DNA of 64,000 nucleotides from Allohahella marinimesophila (GTDB lineage Bacteria > Pseudomonadota > Gammaproteobacteria > Pseudomonadales > Oleiphilaceae). Made by a program: the position numbers and the translations under genes. Below the pieces are notes generated by a model. The model saw nothing but the letters and a program-made list of their open reading frames with translations. It had not been told where the DNA came from and did not search any database. Every line of letters starts with the position of its first letter. The stretch's first letter is position 1. Positions 34,059 to 43,358 of the stretch are shown piece after piece. The stretch lies in the NCBI RefSeq assembly GCF_039538005.1, contig NZ_BAABBO010000001.1, positions 620,001-684,000 of the forward strand. Reading direction: 5' to 3'.

Positions 34059-35069
34059 ATGACCGACGTGTCAACCGACCGAGAAGACGAAGCTGCGGTC
34101 CACCCGTTCGCACGAATCAGCCCTGATCTCGTCCTCGATGCTGTGGAATCCCTGGGGCTGGTCTGTAATGGCCAGTTGGCGGCATTGAACAGCTATGAAA
34201 ACCGTGTGTATCAGATCGGTATCGACCAGTCTGAACCAGTCATTCTCAAGATCTACCGCCCAGAGCGCTGGACGGATGAGCAGATTCTTGAAGAGCATGC
34301 CTTTCAGCTCGAGTTGACTGAAGCTGAGCTGCCCTGTGTTCCGCCAGAGCATTTCAACGGCCAGACCCTGCACCGGCACGATGAGTTCCGCTTCTCGGTC
34401 TTCAAGCGCCGTGGTGGCCATGCACCGGATCTCGACCAGCCGGAGACCCTGAAAATGCTGGGTCGTTTGTTGGGACAGATGCACAACATTGGCGCCAACT
34501 CGAAGTTTCTCCATCGACCTCTTTTGACGACAGACGACTTTATTGGCCGCGGCCGGGCGCTCATCGAAGCGGACTTCCTCCCGCCCGATCTGCTACCGGC
34601 CTATCGCTCGATTGTCGATGACCTCACGGCCCGTTGCCGTGCCATTCTCGACGACAGTTATTTGGCAGCAGGCATACGCATTCACGGCGACCTGCATCGT
34701 GGCAACATTCTCTGGCGCGACGACTATTTCAATCTGGTCGACTTTGATGACGCCAGAATAGCGCCGCCGGTGCAGGATATCTGGATGCTGCTCGCAGGTG
34801 ACAGGGAAACCCAGTGTCAGCAACTGGATAAGGTGCTCGAAGGCTATGAAACCTTCCGTGAATTCGACTATCCGAGCCTGCGCTGGATCGAAGCCCTTCG
34901 AACAATCCGTATGATTCATCACGCGGGCTGGATCGCCGAGCGCTGGCAGGATCCTGCTTTTCCACAGGCATTTACCTGGTTCAACAGCCCCCGCTACTGG
35001 AGGGATCATATTCTCCAGCTCCGTGAACAGCAGTCCGCCATCCAGGAAAGGCCGCTGAGCGTATTCTAG
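34059..35069 (+). CDS. srkA: Stress response Ser/Thr protein kinase SrkA (YihE/RdoA)
   Basis: A 336-residue aminoglycoside-phosphotransferase-fold kinase; E. coli SrkA protects against stress-induced death. Evidence: nucleotide-binding start NGQLAALNSYENRVYQIG with Lys in PVILKIYRPERWTDEQI, the catalytic loop RIHGDLHRGNILWRDDYF, the metal Asp in NLVDFDDARIAPPVQDIWML. The frame opens at TTG 34041, but ATG at 34059 has GGAG at the right distance. Length matches the family. Confidence 0.94.
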   Translation: MTDVSTDREDEAAVHPFARISPDLVLDAVESLGLVCNGQLAALNSYENRVYQIGIDQSEPVILKIYRPERWTDEQILEEHAFQLELTEAELPCVPPEHFNGQTLHRHDEFRFSVFKRRGGHAPDLDQPETLKMLGRLLGQMHNIGANSKFLHRPLLTTDDFIGRGRALIEADFLPPDLLPAYRSIVDDLTARCRAILDDSYLAAGIRIHGDLHRGNILWRDDYFNLVDFDDARIAPPVQDIWMLLAGDRETQCQQLDKVLEGYETFREFDYPSLRWIEALRTIRMIHHAGWIAERWQDPAFPQAFTWFNSPRYWRDHILQLREQQSAIQERPLSVF

Positions 35070-35095
35070 GTCCCGACCGATCAGGCCGACTTCGA

Positions 35096-35122
35096 TTGAC
35101 ATACAATGAATATTGATTCATT
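35096..35122 (+). promoter_or_regulatory. TetR-type operator candidate overlapping a -35 element
   Basis: TTGACA at 35096-35101 is followed by the palindrome AATGAAT-ATTG-ATTCATT at 35105-35122 (7-bp perfect arms). A possible -10 (CATTCT at 35119-35124, weak) overlaps the right arm. This lies 17 bp before the TetR-family start codon, so autorepression of the TetR/aidB operon is likely. Confidence 0.6.
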
Positions 35123-35139
35123 CTTTATCTGGCTACGCA

Positions 35140-35787
35140 ATGGCCTATCGTGAAACCGAAAAAATGCGCCTGCGCAAGGCCGAGATCCGCCAGCGTATCT
35201 TCGACTGTGCCTACCAGCGTGTCAGTGAGGGCGGTTTTCGCAATGCGCCCATCAATCTGGTAGCCGAACAGGCTGGCGTGGCGACCGGGTCGGTGTATCG
35301 ACACTTCGAATCCAAAGCCGAGCTGTTTGCGGAAGTCTTCCGCAGGGCCACGCAGATTGAACTCGACAAGGTGGCGACTGCGCTGACTGGAGATGAGCCT
35401 GCACTGAGCCGACTCGAGCATGCCCTCAGGCAGTTTGCAGAAAGGGCCTTGCGAGGGCCGGTCATGGCCTGGTCGCTCATCGCAGAGCCGGTAGATCCAC
35501 GAGTCGAGGAAGAGCGGCTGAACTACAGACGCTCTTATGCGGAATTCTTCGAGCGCGTGATTCTCGAAGGTGTAGAAGCAGGCAGCCTGCCGCGACAGGA
35601 TGCCCATCTCAGCGCCACCTGCCTGGTGGGCGCATTGGCGGAAAGTCTGGTAGGGCCGCTATCGCCCCCACAGCAAACGGCTGCAGCACAGCATATGCCT
35701 TCTGCCCAGGATTCGAGTTGGCAGAAGGTCTTGATAGAGCCAATCATCGACTTCTGCATGCAGGGGGTGAGCGGCCAGAGGAGATAG
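35140..35787 (+). CDS. TetR-family transcriptional regulator
   Basis: A 215-residue regulator. The DNA-binding domain contains RQRIFDCAYQRVSEGGFRNA, PINLVAEQAGVATGSVYRHF and the following ESKAELFAEVF. The ligand domain at residues 60-215 is unassigned but contains FAERALRGPVMAWSLIAEPV, as in regulators of fatty-acid and alkyl metabolism. The frame opens at TTG 35113, but ATG at 35140 is preferred because the palindrome lies before it. Stop is 2 bp before the TTG start of aidB, so the two genes are cotranscribed and it probably controls itself and aidB. Confidence 0.88.
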   Translation: MAYRETEKMRLRKAEIRQRIFDCAYQRVSEGGFRNAPINLVAEQAGVATGSVYRHFESKAELFAEVFRRATQIELDKVATALTGDEPALSRLEHALRQFAERALRGPVMAWSLIAEPVDPRVEEERLNYRRSYAEFFERVILEGVEAGSLPRQDAHLSATCLVGALAESLVGPLSPPQQTAAAQHMPSAQDSSWQKVLIEPIIDFCMQGVSGQRR

Positions 35788-35789
35788 AT

Positions 35790-37490
35790 TTGAACGCTTC
35801 AGTGTCATCTGCCCAGAGTGCCGAATCGGCCGCCGAAGACAGTTATCTCGCCGACACCCACGAGGTGGTCAACCAGCCACCCCCCTTGGAAAACTATAAT
35901 CTGTTCGAACAGGATCAGGCCTTGCGAGAAGGCGTGGTCCGCGAGGGCGCCGCGTGGGCAGAGGGTGAACTTGGAGAATACGGCGCACTCGCAGGCCGTT
36001 CGGACATTATCGAACTTGGCTTTCTGGCCAATGAAAACAAGCCGATCTTCCATAGCCACGACCGCTTCGGCCATCGTCAGGATCTGGTGAAGTTTCATCC
36101 CGCCTACCATCAACTGATGACCCTTGCACTGGAGCATGGCCTGCACAGCAGTCCCTGGACGCATCCACGGGAGGGCGCGCATGTTGCCCGGGCCGCCAGA
36201 TATTACATGCATGCGCAGGTCGAGGCTGCCCACGGTTGCCCCGTCACCATGACTTTCGCGGCCATGCCGTCGATCGCGCTGCAGCCGGATATCGCTGCCG
36301 TCTGGGGTCCGAAGATGACCGCCCGAGCCTATGATCCACGCAATGTGCCTGCAGAAGAAAAGTCGGCGGTGACCATCGGTATGGCCATGACCGAGAAGCA
36401 GGGCGGTTCTGACGTGCGTGCCAACAGCACCCGTGCCATGCCAATCGAGCAGCCCGGTCCGGGCAAGCCTTACCGTCTGGTTGGTCACAAGTGGTTTGTT
36501 TCGGCGCCGATGTGCGATGCTTTTCTGGTGCTGGCACAGGCCCCTGGCGGGCTATCGTGTTTTCTCATGCCCCGCTGGCGCCCTGACGGCACCAAGAACC
36601 CCTGGCACATCCAGCGCCTCAAGAACAAGATGGGCAACGTCGCCAACGCATCCAGTGAGGCAGAACTGCGTGGTGCACTCGGCTGGATGATTGGCGAAGA
36701 GGGGCGAGGCGTACCGACCATCATTGAGATGGTCGCCATGACCCGTTTCGATTGCATGATTGGCAGCTCTGCAGGTATGCGCCAGGCGGCTGCGCAGGCG
36801 CTGCATCACTGCAGACACCGCTCAGCCTTTGGCGCTCGACTGTCCGATCAGCCACTGATGCAGAATGTGCTGGCAGATCTTGCCATCGAAAGCGAAGCCG
36901 CATTGCTGATGACGCTCCGGCTGGCTCGAGCGCTCGATCATCAGTCCGAAGAAGAAGAGCAGCTGCTGGCGCGACTGGCCACGCCAATTGGCAAGTACTG
37001 GATTTGCAAACGGGCACCGAACCATGCCTACGAGGCCATGGAATGCATTGGCGGCAGCGGGGTTATGGAAGATAGCATCATGCCGCGCCTGTTGCGTGAG
37101 TCACCGGTCAACGCCATCTGGGAGGGCAGTGGCAACGTCCAGTGTCTGGATATCTTACGGGCGCTGGCCAAATCCCCTGCGAGTCTCGAGGTGTACTTCA
37201 ACGAAGTCGGCGCCGCCAAAGGCTCCGATGCCCGCTTCGATGTCTTCCTCGTAAAACTGCAAAGCGACTTGATGAATACCGACAACCTCGAGTACCGTGC
37301 CCGCAATCTGGTGGACCGTCTGGCCCTGGTCATGCAGGGTGCGCTGATGATCCGTCACTCTTCGTCGGCCATGGCAGAGGCTTTCTGCGCCACACGGATG
37401 GGTCTGCATGGAGGGCTGAACTATGGAAATCTCCCGGTGAATACCAATGCTGCATCCATCATAGCGCGCGCGACGCCAGTTGTAGGCTGA
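35790..37490 (+). CDS. aidB: AidB-like acyl-CoA dehydrogenase
   Basis: A 566-residue flavoprotein similar to AidB of the adaptive response to DNA alkylation, which also binds DNA. Start TTG at 35790 has an AGAGGAG sequence just upstream. Family segments: YNLFEQDQALREGVVREGAA, FHPAYHQLMTLALEHGLH, AMTEKQGGSDVRANSTRA, VGHKWFVSAPMCDAFLVLAQ, and the catalytic-site helix NHAYEAMECIGGSGVMEDSI. The longer C-terminal domain is typical of AidB and not of ordinary acyl-CoA dehydrogenases. No alkB or ada is nearby, and the regulator is TetR-type, so regulation differs from E. coli; use in acyl-CoA oxidation is possible. Confidence 0.9.
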   Translation: MNASVSSAQSAESAAEDSYLADTHEVVNQPPPLENYNLFEQDQALREGVVREGAAWAEGELGEYGALAGRSDIIELGFLANENKPIFHSHDRFGHRQDLVKFHPAYHQLMTLALEHGLHSSPWTHPREGAHVARAARYYMHAQVEAAHGCPVTMTFAAMPSIALQPDIAAVWGPKMTARAYDPRNVPAEEKSAVTIGMAMTEKQGGSDVRANSTRAMPIEQPGPGKPYRLVGHKWFVSAPMCDAFLVLAQAPGGLSCFLMPRWRPDGTKNPWHIQRLKNKMGNVANASSEAELRGALGWMIGEEGRGVPTIIEMVAMTRFDCMIGSSAGMRQAAAQALHHCRHRSAFGARLSDQPLMQNVLADLAIESEAALLMTLRLARALDHQSEEEEQLLARLATPIGKYWICKRAPNHAYEAMECIGGSGVMEDSIMPRLLRESPVNAIWEGSGNVQCLDILRALAKSPASLEVYFNEVGAAKGSDARFDVFLVKLQSDLMNTDNLEYRARNLVDRLALVMQGALMIRHSSSAMAEAFCATRMGLHGGLNYGNLPVNTNAASIIARATPVVG

Positions 37491-37626
37491 CAGATAGCTT
37501 CTAGCTGCCGTGGAGCGGGCTGGACAGAATGTAATACTTTGTTAAATCTGGTGGCTGTTTTGTAGTCTTTCCTGCACTTTTGGCAGAAAATGAACACCGT
37601 TTCTGATCCAGTTGCAGGTGTCGTCA

Positions 37627-40600
37627 ATGCCCATGTCCAGTCTACGAAAGTTCACCATCAGCCTGATGGGCATGAGCCTGCTGCTGTCGGGAGGCCTGGC
37701 TCAGTCAGCCGACTCTGCGGTGTATTTGCAGAACGACAATGGCCAGGTAGTGATTGAAGCTGAACAGTTTCACGACAGCAGCGCTGCAGTGAGTGGCCAG
37801 AGCTGGGTGCCCGCAACAGGTAGCCGCTATGCCGACGGCCTTGCCCTCAGGGCCGAGCCCGCCGGCACTGGCAGTTACAACAACGATTACGACACCCTCA
37901 GTGCTGCGCTTGAATATCGTATTCGTTTCGATGAGCCGGGCACATACGTAGTGTGGGTCCGTGGTGACGGGCCTGACGGCGCCTCGGATTCTGTCCATAT
38001 CGGACTCAACGGGGAAGCCATAGCCGCTGGCAAGGCGATCACGTCCTTCTATCCCAGAGGGCAACTCGACTGGAGCCGCTACAGCCAGGCGACTGGCAAG
38101 AACGCGGTCGTTACCATTCCCAGTGCTGGCGTACATACCCTCAACGTCTGGATGCGAGAAACAGGCTTCATCATTGATCGTCTGTTGCTGACAAAAAGCA
38201 CGTGGTATACGCCAAGCGACACCGGACCCGAAGCGAGCGTTCAGATCATCGACGGCGAACTGCCCGATCCCCAGGCGGCTCAACCCACTGCGAGCCTGAG
38301 CAGTGGTCGGTATGTCGATCCCGTCACCATCGAGCTGAGCAGCGCCTCTGCAGGTACTCAAATTTACTACACCATCGATGGAACAGCGCCTGACAGCGCG
38401 AGTCTCGTCTATGATGCACCGTTCAGCATTGCTTCGGAGGCTACTGTACGAGCAGTCGCCATCGGCTCAGGTTTCAGTCAGAGCAACGAGCTTCAACTGA
38501 GCTTCGTATTCGGCAACGCTGCACCGCAATGGCAGTCGGCGCCAGCTTCGGGCACCGTTCCAGCTGGTCAGACCTTCAGCCTGCAGCTGCTTGCCATTGA
38601 CGAAGACAGTGCCACAGCCGCGCAGAGCCCTGCGCCGGTCATCACTGCGAACGCTGATCAGTTGGCGGCGCTGCCTGGCACAGCCACGCTCACTGATTCA
38701 GGCAATGGCCAGGCCACACTGTCGTGGACGCCGGGTGCTGAAGCCACCGCAGCGAGCTATTCGCTGGTACTGACAGCGACCGACGCGCTCGATAGTCAGG
38801 TGTCGACTTCCCATACCCTGAATCTGAGCGTCACGGCAGTGGGTGATGGCGGAGAGCCGCCAGCCGAAGGCCTTTCGGTTTTTCTGCAGGATCCAGACAA
38901 TTCCGGGCGTATCGTTATCGAGGCGGAGCACTTTCACGACCAAAGCGTTGCGCTCTATGGTCAGAACTGGGCGCCGCTCGCGAATTCGCGTTATAGCGGC
39001 AACGCGGCCCTGCAGGCTCAGCCAGCAGGCACTGGCAGCTATAACAGTGATTATGAAACAGTCAGTGCGGCACTGGGTTACCGGATCCGTTTTGCTGAAG
39101 CAGGCACCTACTATGTCTGGATTCGTGGGCAAGGTGATGATGTTGGATCGGACTCGATTCACGTAGGCCTCAATGGCGAGCCAGTGGCCTCGGCCAAGGC
39201 CATCACCTGGTTTTCTCCCTTGGGTCAGCCGGCATGGAGCCGCTATAGCCAGGCTTCAGGTGGTAATGCGCGAATCGTGGTACCGAGCGCAGGCGATCAC
39301 ACGCTCAATCTGTGGATGCGTGAAACCGGCTTCATTGTTGACCGTGTGCTGCTGACGCGCAGTTCAGGCTACAAGCCCAGCGGCACAGGTCCGGAAGAAA
39401 CGCAGCAGATCATCGACGGTGAAGCTCCCGATCCCCAGGCGGCGAAGCCCATGGCGAACCTTCAGGGCGGGCAATACGTCAACCCAGTGACGGTGAGTCT
39501 TGCGACGACCTCTACCGATGCTTCGATCTTCTACACCCTGGATGGCTCGGCGCCGAGCGACAGTAGTGCGGTTTATTCCGGCCCCATTTCAATCAGTAGT
39601 AACGCTACGCTCAGGGCCATTGCGGGCGGTGTGGGCTATAGCCCGAGCGCCGAAATGCAGGCGACTTTCAGTTTTGGCAACACGGCTCCGCAGTGGCTCA
39701 ACCCTGCAGCTTCAGCCACTGTAGACGCCGGCGCCAACCTGAGCCTTGTGTTCAGTGCAAGCGATGCAGACAGCAACACAGCCGCTCAGAGCCCAGAACC
39801 TGTGCTCACTGCCGATGCGACTGAACTCGCGGCATTGCCAGGCACAGCCAGTTTTACCGATAACCGCAATGGCACAGCTTCGCTGGCCTGGGCTCCTGGC
39901 GCTGAAGCCGCGGCAGCGAGCTTCAGTCTTACGCTGACAGCAACTGATGCTTTGAATCCGTCGTTGACTACTCAGCATATCGTCACGCTGACGCTCAGCA
40001 CTTCCGGAGGGGATGGCGGCGAACCAGGTACTGGCCTGCCGGTGTTCACCCCGGGCACTGCAGCGGGCGGCCTGGTGGTCATCGAAGCTGAGCACTTCCA
40101 TGAACAGAGCGTGGCGGTCTACGGTCAGAACTGGACATCCGTGAATGCCACGAACTTCGGTTCGGGAGCGGCCCTTCAGGCAGTGCCTGCTGGCACTGGT
40201 AGCTACAACAGCGACTATGAAAACGTCAGCGCCCGTCTCGACTATCGTATCCGTTTCGCCGAGGCTGGCACTTACTATGTCTGGATTCGCGGGCAGGGCA
40301 GTGATGGTGGCTCCGATTCCGTGCACCTGGGTCTGAATGGAGAACCAGTAGCCACAGGCAAGGCCGTGACCTCTTTTACGCCATACGGTCGGCCGATCTG
40401 GAGTCGTTATAGCCAGGCTACCGGCAGCTACGCACGCATCGGCATTCCAGAAGCCGGTATTCATACTGTCAATATCTGGATGCGGGAGACCGGCTTCGTG
40501 TTCGACCGTGTCCTGTTGACGAAGAGCTCGGGCTATGTACCGAGCGGAAGTGGTCCGGAAGAAACGCCACAGATCATCGATGGTGAAGAGCCTGTGCCGC

Positions 40601-43269
40601 AGGCAGCAAAGCCGACGGCCAACACTGACGGTGGGCAATTCGTCAACCCTGTCAGCGTGAATCTCAGTAGCGCCAGCGCAAATGCCAGCATTTACTATAC
40701 CCTCGATGGCAGCCAACCCGGTACCAGCAGTCAACTGTACTCCGGACCGTTCATGATCAGCTCTGATCTGACCTTGCGGGCTGTGGCTGGCGGAGCAGGG
40801 TTCATCGATAGCGATGAGCTGACACTGCCATTCAGCTTTGGTAACGCCAGTCCGCAGTGGATCGACTCGACTTCTTCAGCCAGTGTGGCGGCGGATGCCA
40901 GCCTCAGCCTCAGCTTGCAGGCGAGCGATCCGGACAGTGCAAGCGCGGCGCAGAGTCCCGCCCCCATCATCGATGCAGATCTGGGTTCACTGCCGGGTAT
41001 AGCCAGCCTGACGGATAATGGCGATGGTTCAGCGCTGCTGAGCTGGACGCCAGGCGCCGATGCCACAGAGGCCTCATACGAGCTGACTGTTTACGCTACG
41101 GACGCACTTGATAACAGTCTTGTGGTATCGAGGACGCTGCAGCTGACGGTCACCGCGGCCGGTTCCGGTTCTGGTGGAGATGCTGCGCCAGTCAGCCAGG
41201 CTGATAGCTATGGTGGCATCATAGCCATCGAAGCCGAAGATTTCGTCAGGGCCCGTATGTCTACGGTGGGCACTGAGTGGACGGCTGTCAGCGATGGCAA
41301 CTGGTCGAACGACCGTGCCGTGCAGGCCTTACCCTTCGGCCACGGCTATTCGCGTGATTTCACTGACACTACCGCGCAGCTCGATTACGACATCGAATTC
41401 AGTCAGACAGGCGATTACTACATCTGGATAAGAGCGGAAGCGAAAGATGGTGCCTCGGACTCGGTACATCTCGGGCTTGATGGCGTGCCAGGCGAGGACA
41501 GTTCGCCCATCAGCTACTTCGAGCCTTTCGGGCAGATGAACTGGTCGAACAAGCAATTCGTGACCTACAAGCGTGCGGTACTCAGGGTGAACAACACCGG
41601 TCGCCATACGCTGAATATCTGGATGCGTGAATCAGGCATGATCATCGACAAGTTGTTGCTGACCCGTGATGCCGACTTCACCCCATCTGGCAATGGTCCG
41701 GAATCGGCCCCGCGGTCGGGCGCCGCTGCAGCGACTATCGTGCATGATGAGACTGCCGCTATCTGGAGCTTCGACGGCAGCAGCCAGACAGCCAGACTGG
41801 CTGCCAGCATGGGCAACACCAGCTTTGCTTGCACGAATTGTCCTGCAGCAGCGGCCGGCCTTGTTGGCCAGGCCCTGGATTTCGATGGACAGTCCACCTC
41901 TTTGACCGATACCGGAATTGATCTCAGCGCTGTCGCAGCATCACGCGGCATTACCATGAACATCCTGATGCGAACGGCGTGTGGTGGAACAGACGAGATT
42001 GTGGCGCTGGGTAGCGCTGAGTCGGGCGTTCTGGCATTGCAGTGCCAGAATGGCAGTCTGACTGCTACCGTGAAGACTGCTTCGGCGGCACCGGTGACAG
42101 TAACAGGTAACCTCGATATCAACGATGGCGTCTGGCACCTGGTCAGCCTCGGCCTCGACGGTCACGCTGGTCAGATGCGTCTCATGATAGATGGCGTCCA
42201 GCGTGGTCTGGTGTCTATCGACAGCGCTGCCATGTCATCCGCGCTTGCAGCACTGTCTGCAAGCCAGGTACCGCTTGCAGTCGGCGGCTCGGATCTGAAT
42301 GGCTTTTTCGCAGGTCGAATCGACGAGCTCTCGGTGCATACCCGCACCCAGCGTCGTGATGAACTGGCCCGTCTCGTGACTGATCTGACGACAGGCCTTA
42401 AGCGCGGTCTTTCGCAGTGCGAGGCTCCGGTACGGATCATGCCGCTGGGCGACAGTATTACCGAGGGCGCCAACGGTTCGGCGACTACATTCTGGGGTAC
42501 CTATCGGCCCGCACTGTTCAATTTGCTGACGAACTCCGGTTATCGGGTCGATTTCGTCGGCGGTCAGACAGGACAGGAGGCTGGGTCGCACGACAAGGCA
42601 CACGAAGGCTGGTCAGGCATTTCGCCGCTGGCGGTATCCGAGCGATTGTCGACCTGGCTGCAGATGAATCCACCTGAGCTGGTGTTGACCCACCTGGGCA
42701 CGAACCGCTTCGACGTGCCTAGCATGCAGAAGATCTTCGACCGGCTGGACCAGTTCGATGCCACGGTGCCGATGATAGTTGGCAAAATCATCAACCGACG
42801 GACTTATGACGCCTCGACGTCTGACTTCAATCAGCTGCTTGCCCAGGCGGTCGTTCAGCGGCAGCAGGCCGGCGATAACCTCTTCCTGGTCGACCATGAG
42901 CCAGTGCTCGATTACGCCACCGACATGTTCGATGAAGTTCATACCAACGACATTGGGTCTGAAAAAATGGCGCTGGTGTGGTTCGAAGCCCTACAAGACA
43001 TATTGCCACGCTGCACGGCAGCGGCGCCCTTGCTTGAGCCGTCGAATCGGCAGCTCGCGTCGGGCGCCGCGCTCGACTACGACATTCCAGTGACCGGACA
43101 CCCGATCGGTCGATTCAGTCTGGTGGAGGGACCGACCGGTGCGACCATCGATGCCGCTACCGGCAGGGTGCAATGGCTGCCGACGGGAAGCGGGGTGTAT
43201 AACTTCATCGTACGAACGGTGAACGCTTCTGGTGAAGACCAGGCCGCCTTCGCGGTGATCGTCGAATAA
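37627..43269 (+). CDS. Giant secreted modular protein: repeated carbohydrate-binding-like modules, LamG-like domain and SGNH esterase
   Basis: A 1880-residue secreted protein. A signal peptide (ISLMGMSLLLSGGLAQSADS) is followed by three large tandem units of about 388 residues (unit starts near residues 35, 420 and 808). Each has a CBM35/GH115-C-like module (VVIEAEQFHD ... WVRGDGPDGASDSVHIGLNG ... LNVWMRETGFIIDRLLLT), a chitobiase-C-like module (YYTIDGTAPDSASLVY), and an Ig-like module (NAAPQW ... LTVTA). A fourth shorter CBM-like module begins near residue 1195, then a LamG-like region (1375-1580), then an SGNH domain near 1605-1800 with GDSITEG, a GTN block and catalytic DEVHTND, resembling CE3 acetyl-xylan esterases (HEGWSG). 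The C-terminus is Ig-like. Start ATG 37627 with AGGTG at 37616. Probably binds and deacetylates a polysaccharide. No anchor or secretion signal beyond Sec is evident. Confidence 0.85.
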   Translation: MPMSSLRKFTISLMGMSLLLSGGLAQSADSAVYLQNDNGQVVIEAEQFHDSSAAVSGQSWVPATGSRYADGLALRAEPAGTGSYNNDYDTLSAALEYRIRFDEPGTYVVWVRGDGPDGASDSVHIGLNGEAIAAGKAITSFYPRGQLDWSRYSQATGKNAVVTIPSAGVHTLNVWMRETGFIIDRLLLTKSTWYTPSDTGPEASVQIIDGELPDPQAAQPTASLSSGRYVDPVTIELSSASAGTQIYYTIDGTAPDSASLVYDAPFSIASEATVRAVAIGSGFSQSNELQLSFVFGNAAPQWQSAPASGTVPAGQTFSLQLLAIDEDSATAAQSPAPVITANADQLAALPGTATLTDSGNGQATLSWTPGAEATAASYSLVLTATDALDSQVSTSHTLNLSVTAVGDGGEPPAEGLSVFLQDPDNSGRIVIEAEHFHDQSVALYGQNWAPLANSRYSGNAALQAQPAGTGSYNSDYETVSAALGYRIRFAEAGTYYVWIRGQGDDVGSDSIHVGLNGEPVASAKAITWFSPLGQPAWSRYSQASGGNARIVVPSAGDHTLNLWMRETGFIVDRVLLTRSSGYKPSGTGPEETQQIIDGEAPDPQAAKPMANLQGGQYVNPVTVSLATTSTDASIFYTLDGSAPSDSSAVYSGPISISSNATLRAIAGGVGYSPSAEMQATFSFGNTAPQWLNPAASATVDAGANLSLVFSASDADSNTAAQSPEPVLTADATELAALPGTASFTDNRNGTASLAWAPGAEAAAASFSLTLTATDALNPSLTTQHIVTLTLSTSGGDGGEPGTGLPVFTPGTAAGGLVVIEAEHFHEQSVAVYGQNWTSVNATNFGSGAALQAVPAGTGSYNSDYENVSARLDYRIRFAEAGTYYVWIRGQGSDGGSDSVHLGLNGEPVATGKAVTSFTPYGRPIWSRYSQATGSYARIGIPEAGIHTVNIWMRETGFVFDRVLLTKSSGYVPSGSGPEETPQIIDGEEPVPQAAKPTANTDGGQFVNPVSVNLSSASANASIYYTLDGSQPGTSSQLYSGPFMISSDLTLRAVAGGAGFIDSDELTLPFSFGNASPQWIDSTSSASVAADASLSLSLQASDPDSASAAQSPAPIIDADLGSLPGIASLTDNGDGSALLSWTPGADATEASYELTVYATDALDNSLVVSRTLQLTVTAAGSGSGGDAAPVSQADSYGGIIAIEAEDFVRARMSTVGTEWTAVSDGNWSNDRAVQALPFGHGYSRDFTDTTAQLDYDIEFSQTGDYYIWIRAEAKDGASDSVHLGLDGVPGEDSSPISYFEPFGQMNWSNKQFVTYKRAVLRVNNTGRHTLNIWMRESGMIIDKLLLTRDADFTPSGNGPESAPRSGAAAATIVHDETAAIWSFDGSSQTARLAASMGNTSFACTNCPAAAAGLVGQALDFDGQSTSLTDTGIDLSAVAASRGITMNILMRTACGGTDEIVALGSAESGVLALQCQNGSLTATVKTASAAPVTVTGNLDINDGVWHLVSLGLDGHAGQMRLMIDGVQRGLVSIDSAAMSSALAALSASQVPLAVGGSDLNGFFAGRIDELSVHTRTQRRDELARLVTDLTTGLKRGLSQCEAPVRIMPLGDSITEGANGSATTFWGTYRPALFNLLTNSGYRVDFVGGQTGQEAGSHDKAHEGWSGISPLAVSERLSTWLQMNPPELVLTHLGTNRFDVPSMQKIFDRLDQFDATVPMIVGKIINRRTYDASTSDFNQLLAQAVVQRQQAGDNLFLVDHEPVLDYATDMFDEVHTNDIGSEKMALVWFEALQDILPRCTAAAPLLEPSNRQLASGAALDYDIPVTGHPIGRFSLVEGPTGATIDAATGRVQWLPTGSGVYNFIVRTVNASGEDQAAFAVIVE

Positions 43270-43358
43270 GGGGTGGCCTGTCCAGCCCGAATCCCTGTGC
43301 TACTCTTCAAAAGGGATGGTCCGGAACCTGGGCCCGGTGAGAGGAAAAGTCAGGTATA

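Noticed and set aside
39712..40734. 340-codon open frame antisense to the repeat region of the large secreted protein
   Set aside because: It follows the repeats of the sense gene and has no family features.
37627..43269. The large secreted protein as rhombosortase substrate
   Set aside because: Its C-terminus is an Ig-like domain ending AAFAVIVE, with no Gly-Gly, hydrophobic helix and basic tail.
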